From: Laburnicola sp. R22_1
Taxonomy: Eukaryota > Ascomycota > Dothideomycetes > Pleosporales > Didymosphaeriaceae
NCBI GenBank assembly: GCA_014281115.1
Contig: JACONQ010000009.1
Span: 1,116,001-1,180,000 of the forward strand
Direction of reading: 5' to 3'
DNA: 64,000 nucleotides
In this document: positions 56,392-64,000 of the stretch, piece after piece
Position numbering within the stretch: the stretch's first letter is position 1
Layout: each line of letters begins with the position of its first letter
The notes under the pieces: model-generated
What the model was told of the DNA's origin: nothing
What the model saw: only the letters and a program-made list of their open reading frames with translations
The model's database searches: none
Program-made: the position numbers and the translations under genes

Positions 56392-59300
56392 CAGACTTGT
56401 CAATAAACAAAACAAACAAAATTTGTGGCTCTGAATTTGTTTGTTTGACGACTTTCTTGGTGTTGTAGTTTGTTTGTTTGATTTGATGGAGCTATAGAGG
56501 CGCTTTTTATTTGATTGTTTGTTTGATTTTGAGTACTTTAAGAGGACTGTGAAAGAGACTCTGGTGGTGTTATAGGCGGCGGCTCCTCCCACTCATGTAT
56601 GCTAAACTGTTCGTTGAGCTTATTGTCATCGTACGTTGCCACCACCTTTGCGCTTGGAGGTTTAAAACCTGCTCGAATCCATCGTTGAGTACAAATTAAA
56701 GCAGCCAATAGTTGGCTGCCCATTTTGCGTCTCTGTGGCTCAAGTACGTCGCCAGTACCCGAGAAGACTCGCTCACAGTCAGCGCTGGAGGCAGGGATAG
56801 TTAACACGTCCAGCGCCAATCGTGACAAATTGGGATACCTCGGCTTGAGCTGGTACCAGTATTGGACAGCTGTACAGCCAGTTTTGTACTGTTCTGATGT
56901 CCATGTTGGCTCTCTAAGCCAGCTCTCGTACTCATCCGCCACCCCTATTATCTCGTCGCTGTTGTCAAGTACCGAATCGATCGCGTCGTCAAAGCTGCTC
57001 ATCGCGTGTTTAGGCGCAGTTGTTATTGTTGTTGCTGTCGCTAGGGCGGGCTTGTAACGAGCCCAAAGCTGCTCGAAGCTCGCGTGCGTAGCTTGTAACT
57101 GTGCGGGCTTCTCACGCCAGAAGCGTTTAAAGTAGTTCTTGAAGCGTGGGTGGAGTGCCGTGGCAGTGTAGTAGACGGGGATTTTGAGGAGTTTATTAAG
57201 GTACTTGCTCGCCTTCTTGAGCGCAGCACGTACGTTGATAGCGACGTGATCTTCTGGCGCCTCGTCTGGCAGGTAATTGACGCTTTCAAACAGTCTAAGG
57301 CGGGCATCTAGGTCAGCAATAAGAGACTCAAACACAGGGATAACCTCGTATAACGCGCTGTGAGTGCCAGCTTTGCCGCGACCTTGCAAGCGATTAGTTG
57401 CGGACTTCAGCGGCTCAAGCACCTCAATGTACTCGGTAATCACCGCCTAGTCTGCAGCTGCAAGCCCGCCTGATCGCATCCACTGCGGCACAATAGGCGG
57501 CTTAGTGTTGTTGCTTTTGGCAAGCTCGTCAGCGTGCTCAGTCTCTTGTATGTGGTAGGAGGAGTAGCTGTTGATGGCGTGTTGTAGCTCAACACCGCGC
57601 TTAAAGCAGTCATGATAGCTGTTCTAACGCGTAACTCTAGGCTTGAAAGGCTTACGGCGTCTTGCTGTAGCGCCAGCAGGCATCTCAACTGCTTCGCTGT
57701 TCTGACAATCCTTAAATATACCCTATTGTTTTGGCGTGTTAATGTAGTTAACAATATCAAGAAACACGCCAAGCGGACCATCTTTCCGCCATTGCTTTAT
57801 ATAAAACTCCTCTTCGTTGTAGTGTTCAGGCTTGTTATTAAAGGCGTCGGAGTCAGTGCCAAACATAATAGTTTGCCCAACGAGGTTGAGTATGTGGCAA
57901 GCGCAGCGGAGGCGTCGATCGTTGGCGATAAAGCCGTACATTGTGCCGAGTTTATTAACTGCAGTATCGTTGTTGTAGGCGTTGTCAAGCACGAAATAGC
58001 CCAAATTGCTGCTAGAAATCTCAAAGTAGCGTAGGATTCGTACGACAGCTTCCGCGATCGCTGAGCCTGTGTGCGCACCAACCAGCTGCGGCAAGGCGAT
58101 GGGAAGGTCAACTATATTGCCTTGAGAGTCAGCGTAGTGCGCACAAATTGCAAAGAAGCCGCGCTTCCCCCTTGGTAGTCCAGCCGTCAAAGCTTATGTG
58201 TATTTTGCTAGAGGCCTTAGACAAGGCGCGCTTGACTTGAGGTTGTAGCCAGCTGTAAAGCCTCATCACGAACCTCGAAACGCTGTTGTGAGACCTCCAT
58301 AGCGCCGCCTCTGCCTCTGGGTTGGCGAACCTGATCATCGCGCGGAAGGACTCAGTCTCAAACTCGCGTAATGGCCTGTTGTTGTTGACGAGCCATAACA
58401 CTGCAGCTTGCCTGAAGCCTTGTACGTCGAAGTTACCCAGCTCCTGCGTTGCATCTTGGCTTAATGTGACCCCGTTTTCTTCCGCCCATCGCAGCGACTT
58501 CTGGCCAGGTTCGAGCGGCCTCTTGTGTACGATAGTGCCTTGTTTGGTGAGCCGATGGCCGGGAAGGTCTTGCTTCAAATGGTTGTTGGCGGCTGTAGTT
58601 GACAGAGTGGTCTGGTGTAGGCCGCCCTTCTTTCTGTTGATGTGACAGTGCTTGCATTGGAAGTAGATCTTCTCAGGGTTAGTACCAAGCTTTCGAAGGC
58701 GATAGCCGTGCCTAAAGACCCAGCTGATGTTGCCTGTGGGTGTGGATAGAGGCACATTGAAGCCCAGCAGGCGCTTCAAGTCAAGGCCTTCGTAGTTGGT
58801 GAAGTCAACACTAGGCGCAGCGTCCTCCTCCACTGAAGCCTCTGTGGCAGCATTACTAAACGCGCGCGGCGGCTTAGTAGCTATAGGCGGCTTATTAGCC
58901 ACTAACAGCAACTCCCAAGCTGGCTCATCGGCCTGTAAGGCTTGTAGTATAGGCCGTGGTGATGGCCTCCGGGCGCGCTCCTCTAGCTCGGTTGGTGGCT
59001 CTATTGAGCGCGGCTCTAGAGTACTTTCAAGCACCTCAATAGGCGGCTCCGGCTCGTCAACTACCTCAATAGACGGCTGGGTTGGCGGAGGAGTAAGCGG
59101 CCGCTGGCTATCCATAAGGCGCTGGCTGGGTTTCGGCGCACGTTGGGAACGTTTGGGCATAGGTTCGGATGCCTCAGCAGGCTCGCGGCTTCGTTTTGGG
59201 GGCATGGTAAGCGTGAAGGTAAGCAAAGGCGCGAAAAAGTAAGCTGTAGGCGCAGGCAAGTAAGCCAAAGTATAGTGGGTGTGTAAGCGTTGACGCGCAA

Positions 59301-60060
59301 GGTACGCGGAAAGTACGCGGTCGGCTAGCCAACATTACCACTTCATGCCAAGGCGTACTGCGCGACGCTCTGCAGCCCGCAACAATAGAGATATAGTAAA
59401 ACAGGCGACAGGAATTAATTTAGCAACATTGATTTAATAGTTTAACTTATAGAAGACAAGATTTATTGCGTGGTTATAGCAAACGATTTTTTAAGAGTAG
59501 TAACTAGGTTCAGAATATATAAACATAACTTAGGCTTCGCTGCAACAGCGCAAACTCACTTTGCTACAATACCTCAACACTATAATATTAGCTTATTTAG
59601 ATTATTATATATATATTTATTGTTTTAACAGCTTATTACCTACGTAAAGAAAGAGGAGGAACAGAGGATAGGAGGTGCTAAAGCCGAATAGCAATTCATG
59701 TATATCAGTTGCTGGCGGCCAGTGGAAGCACACATCCGTTATGCGGGCTTTTTTACGCAGGTACAATCCACTTAAGAAGCTCCGTTTTTGCTCTGTTTAC
59801 TATAGGAATACCTATATAATTGCAGCGTTGGGAAAGTTATTGTTACATTAACACTAAGAATATATCACTAACTCTAGGGTACCTTATCATTACAGTATGC
59901 TAAGCGATTCAAACAAACTTCAAATTTTTTGACTGCAATTGCCTCTTTTGTTTGTTTGACCTATCAAAATTGCAGCAGCAGCTTTTTGTTTGGTTGACGT
60001 TGTCAATTCAAACAAAATTCAAACAAAATATTGAGGCATGTTTGGTTGTTGACAACCCTG
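56392..60060 (-). mobile_element. hAT-superfamily DNA transposon, 3,669 bp, with 8-bp target duplication
   Basis: The 8-bp sequence AGCTTAGT stands directly before 56392 and directly after 60060, the expected hAT target duplication. The ends are imperfect inverted repeats: CAGACTTGTCAATAAACAAA on the left, and on the complement of the right end CAGGGTTGTCAACAACCAAA. Subterminal regions on both sides carry many CAAACAAA motifs. The interior minus strand encodes a hAT transposase remnant. The insertion lies inside a copia retrotransposon. Confidence 0.93.
56538..59205 (-). pseudogene. hAT transposase remnant
   Basis: From ATG 59205 the protein starts with a Pro/Ser/Glu-rich region, then a BED-like zinc finger (YFQCKHCHINRKKGG, then a spaced His), then the catalytic RNase H-like region beginning ISFDGWTTKG. 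One base is missing or extra in a G run near 58175-58180; the new frame carries on GKRGFFAICAHYADSQGN. In that frame three TAG codons interrupt at 57725-57723, 57626-57624 and 57449-57447. The C-terminal dimerisation domain is intact in sequence (SSADCERVFSGTGDVLEPQR, hATC signature). About 890 codons in total, normal for fungal hAT elements. Inactive as read. Confidence 0.9.
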
Positions 60061-60068
60061 AGCTTAGT
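60061..60068. repeat. hAT target-site duplication, right copy
   Basis: AGCTTAGT, identical to 56384-56391. Confidence 0.92.
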
Positions 60069-63000
60069 AAATATATAGCCTTGTTAAACCTGTAAAAACC
60101 ACATAGGAGAAACCAGGAAGAGTACTATACTGTAGGGAAGCTTATTTAGAAGGAAATAGTTAAAAATAAAGAAGAGAAACCTAGTTTTTGTGCTTCTGCC
60201 TAGGTAACAGCTTGGTGAGGCCGTTAGCTAGTTGACAGCTTGTCTAGATATATAAGAGGTTAATGTTGTTGGATTGAGCTTCTTAGCGTACCTAGTAATA
60301 ATGGATATCGACGTGCCGTATAGTAGTCTTAAGACAAGGCGTAGTAGAGGTGAGAAGCTGGATAGTCTGCTAATTGTTATAGTATAGAAGGCGTTTATAA
60401 TCTGGATTAAAGCTAATTTGTTTAAAGACTCTCTACCACTAGATTAGTTTAGTGCCTGTAGACAATGCAGCGACCAGCTCTACTTCTATAGTAGACTTAG
60501 TGATACAGCGTTAGAGTGTTGCTTTCTAGTCTATAGGTCTGCCAAATAGGAAGAAGATATAGCCTTATAAGCTCTTGCGTGTAATCTTATTATTAGCGTA
60601 CGACGCATCTATTGCTCTAAAGAACTTAGGCTAAGTCTAGTAAGCTATATAGACTAATTCGTTTGAGATAGAGGCTATATAGTAGAGAGCTTAATCTTTA
60701 GTGCCTAGCAGGTAGGCGATTGTCTAGTAGGCTGCGTTAAGATAACGTAAAGATGGATTTGTAAGAAACTTAGCTAGTTTAGAATAAGCTTTTAAGATAT
60801 TAGGTTAGGTAGCTCCAGCCGCGTAGCCTATAGAGCCTACAAGCTAGGCATATCTATGCTTAGTAAAGTCATTTGCCTAATCCTTAGATAGTAATAGCTC
60901 TTCTAGAGGTAGTGGGGTAGCTAGTAACTTCGTGTATGGCTTTAGTAAAGGATACTTCTGTGCCAGCTTCTTAATATATAAAGCTGGTAATAGCCAGATA
61001 GAGCTATTCTTACAGTCTCTATGCGTTTAAATGCCACAGAACGTTTAAAGCTCTTCTAGAGATTAAATCTTATATTAGCGCAGGAGCTTCTGCTCGAATT
61101 TATATAGTGCAGCCTTATAGGCTAGTAGGCAGAGTACGACAATATTATCCACATAGAAGAAGACTAGAAGCTTGTTATTCTTCTATAGACAAGGAACGTC
61201 TTTGACTTTGTGTAGGCCTAGCTTAGTAAGCGTCTTAATAAGCTCTTAATACCAGAGTAGTAGTGAGGTCTTTAGGCCGTATAGAGCTCGACGTAGTCTC
61301 TATAGATAGTTAGGGTCAGAGAATCCTTCTAATAAGTAATAATAGACTAGTGTTACGAGCTAAGCGTTTATAAATGCGTTAACAGCATTATATTAACAGA
61401 TTTCTATATTAAAGTAGGCAGCTATAGCAACTAGAGCTTAGAATATTCAAACTACTAGAGTGGCTGCGTAGGTATCCTTAGTAGTCGCCTGTAGATTGCC
61501 TTGTACGCAGATACAGGCCTTGTATTTTATAAGGTAGCTTTAATTATTAAGCTTGTACTTAAAGACCCACATTAATAGGAGGACCTCTTAGTCTTACGAG
61601 TTAAACTTCTGCCAGGTAATCCTCTTATACGTGCCTTTTTACTTCACGTTGCTAATTTCTTGTTTTATAGCCTAGAGGAAGCCTTCCCTATATAGAGATG
61701 GCATTTTTATCACATCTCTATAGAGACGCGGCTTAGGAGGTAGCTTAGTGTAGTAAAATCGTATTTTTAATACTATAGCTAAGGCTGCTACGTATGCTAA
61801 CTAGTATGTGTTAATAAAGAAGCTACTACTCTTCTAAGATGGCTTTCTAAATCTTATTAACCCTTTAGGTAGTATGTGAGACTAACAAAGGTTGCTATTA
61901 ATTAGTTCTTAATTCTCTGCTTAGTTTAAGTCTACTTGTAAGACAGAATCTAATATTTCACGTTTGCGCTTCTTTAAATATGTGAATAGTAGTAGTGAGC
62001 TAGTTAGTGTAGCTAATAGTAAGCATGGTGAGTTATTATAAGGTAAGCCCTATAAGCTGCTATAAACCTTAGTAGTCTCTGTTTAACTTAGTGTTAAAAG
62101 CTACTAATAGTAACTTCTTGTCTAGTGTTGGGTTATTGTTACTCTTTGCGTTAACTAGCTTTTCTCTATAATAGTAGCAGTCTAGCTAGACTAGTCTAGA
62201 TCTAACATAAGCTCGTCTTTAGATAAATCTTCTATAGAGCTGTCTTGGCTGCGTATTAAAGGTAGTTAATACTTGTAGGCAAATTGCTCTAGCTTATAGC
62301 CTTATAGGAGCGGATCTGCTTTATTGTGTAGTTAATAGAAGAGGTCTTCTTAGAAGGTATTGTCTCTTACACGAATAACTTTGCCTCTATAAGCTTAGCT
62401 TCTTGCCTTAGGCATCTAGATTTAGTAGATGTTTAACAAGTTGTAGCCAACTAGGTATCCTACTAAAGCTTAAGGACTAAGCTTATCTATTTATAGTATC
62501 TACTTACGTAGTGCGTATGCTTAGCAGCCATAGACGCGTAGGTGATTAATTAACAGTTTCTTGCTGTAGGCAATTTTAAATAGTGTTTTCCAGCCTAGTA
62601 ATTGCGTGGGTGTGCGATTAAGCAGGTATATTGCTATAGGGTAGATCTTAGAGCCAAGTGCTAGAGGTAGGTTTGAGGTAATCCTTATTAAACAACTTCT
62701 CTTAATAAGACTTCTGCCTAAGCGCTCTACTAAGCTATTCTGCTCTTTAGTGTGTGGAGCTCTAATCTATAGCTTAATGCCTTCTCTCTAATAGTAGTCT
62801 CTAGTAGAGTTGTCTGCCAGGCCATATCCTCGCTTGTTATTAGCAATAAGAAAGGTAACAGTTGTGTTAAATTCTTATTTAATTGTTCGATCTAAACGTC
62901 TAATAATAGATAGTAGCGTAGGCTTGTCTTGTCTAGGTATCGTGTAGACGAAATGGAACTTTAAGAATAGGTCAAACCCATAGAAGACATATTAATTACT

Positions 63001-64000
63001 ATTATAGGCTCTTGTATTAAGCTTAATTAGGTTAATAGCAATAGTTTTAAAGGCTTAGGTTGCCCCTATTTTATAGCCTATTTAACGCGAGATAATATAA
63101 TATGCTTTGCTTTGTAGGCATTCTTTGCAGTTAACTATTTAAGAAGCAGTTCTAGTAGCTAGCTATATGCCTATCACGTGACTTAATAGTTAGTCGATCG
63201 CATTATTACTTAGATGTTCTATAAGGACATAGAGCTAGGACTTGCTTAGCGATCTTAATTTAGGCGGTAGGACTAAGTACTGTGGCCAACGTTAATGGGT
63301 AGCGAATGTTTAAAGCTGAGTAGATTGGGTAGATAGAGGATTAGTTTAATAGACTACTAGCTAGTGACTACCTAGCCTAGTAAGGCTAGCGATGTCTTTA
63401 ACTTGTGACCCTAATAAGTTGGACTAATATAGAGTGTTTCTGCCTAAGTTAAAATAGACGTTTAATAATAATAGTTGGGCTAGAGAGACTAGGCTTATAA
63501 AGAAGCTTAGTATTAAGGCGACGCGCTTAAGCTTTGTCTTTCTCTATCCTTAAGGCGTTAATAGGAGTATCTTAACTTCTCTCTATGCCTAAATAGCCAT
63601 CTCTGTGCCTCCTACAAGGACAATATTGTCTGGCGATATAGGAGCCTTCTATTAAAACTTAGTAGGATTGTTGTAGATGTAGATATTAGTGGCTAGATCT
63701 AGCGTCTATAAGTAGAGGAGTGGGAAGTGTTGTAGTGTTAGCCTATTATTAAATACTAATAAGTAGACAGCGTAGGCTTTATAGGGAAGGTTGGCTGTAG
63801 GTGTATTACCTGCGTTAATTTCTATCGAATTAGGTTCTAACCTATGGCTCCCTTAAACCCTACGCTTCTTATAGCGCTAATTCTTTTCCTAAATCTTGTT
63901 TAGTATGCCTTTTGTATCCTTGGCTTTGTATTTAACTATCTTCTTAGCTTTTTTAGAATTTTTAACAAATCCTCCTCTGCGCTGTAAGGTGTCGATGTAC
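60069..64000 (-). mobile_element. Ty1/copia retrotransposon remnant, heavily mutated, continues past the window
   Basis: Read on the minus strand, from right to left, the order is: a protease-like stretch (about 63650-63720), integrase (about 62250-62780, with APHTxEQN and a LNRTPTQLLGWKTLF stretch), reverse transcriptase (about 61050-61600, with LYGLK and FFYVDNIVVL) and RNase H (about 60430-60600, with GYIFFLFG and KSTIEAELVA), then a pol C-terminus near 60180-60240. This domain order (integrase before RT) is that of Ty1/copia. Nearly every ten to twenty codons a TAG or TAA stands where Gln or Trp would be expected. The RT motif YVDD reads YVDN (codon 61146-61144). The left LTR side is interrupted by the hAT element; the 5' end is outside the window. 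Confidence 0.88.

Noticed and set aside
56400..56530. Clusters of CAAACAAA considered as a CRISPR-like or satellite array
   Set aside because: Spacing is irregular and the same motif occurs at the other hAT end; these are subterminal transposase-site repeats.

Overview
The window is nuclear DNA of a filamentous ascomycete, most likely a dothideomycete close to the Pleosporales. The evidence is short GT-AG introns of about 45-100 nt with CTAAC/CTGAC branch sites, dense genes on both strands, fungal-type proteins (Zn2Cys6 regulator, rhodopsin-like membrane protein, fungal EDEM and Pho8 homologues) and transposon copies damaged in the way repeat-induced point mutation (RIP) acts. The genus is inference; no sequence search was possible.

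Positions 1-34.7 kb are gene-rich. In order they hold: the edge of a minus-strand gene, an SDR oxidoreductase, two small fungal proteins (one membrane-anchored, one Arg/Asp-repeat protein with a glycine-zipper-like region), a cyclic-nucleotide-binding/F-box/LRR protein, a Baeyer-Villiger-type monooxygenase beside a broken SDR, a coiled-coil protein with a PIF1-2B-like domain, Dom34/Pelota, an intron-containing tRNA-Thr(CGT), the spliceosome core protein Prp8, ribosomal protein eL34, a Leu3/PrtT/War1-like regulator, a membrane protein and vacuolar alkaline phosphatase.

Positions 34.8-45.3 kb are a decaying accessory stretch. They hold a 5'-truncated, frameshifted protein remnant, two pogo/Fot1-like transposons with exact ends and TA target duplications, a PAF-acetylhydrolase-like pseudogene that has lost its nucleophile elbow, a rhodopsin-like membrane gene that looks intact, and a small gene fragment. 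Positions 45.3-55.3 kb are again ordinary genes: a cytochrome P450, a fungal-specific protein, Tim50 and an ER-degradation alpha-mannosidase (EDEM/Htm1-like), the last two divergent.

From about 55.7 kb to the right edge the sequence is AT-rich repeat. A hAT element of 3,669 bp with a perfect 8-bp target duplication sits inside a heavily mutated Ty1/copia retrotransposon read on the minus strand; protease, integrase, reverse transcriptase and RNase H can still be recognised. Stop codons from CAG/CAA and catalytic Asp-to-Asn changes in TpG context point to RIP. The housekeeping genes serve splicing, translation and ribosome rescue, mitochondrial import, vacuolar phosphate release and ER quality control and do not form one pathway. 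No biosynthetic cluster, CRISPR array or obvious new defence system was seen. The most unusual protein-level observation is the PIF1-2B-like domain in a motor-less coiled-coil protein (12,988-14,991).
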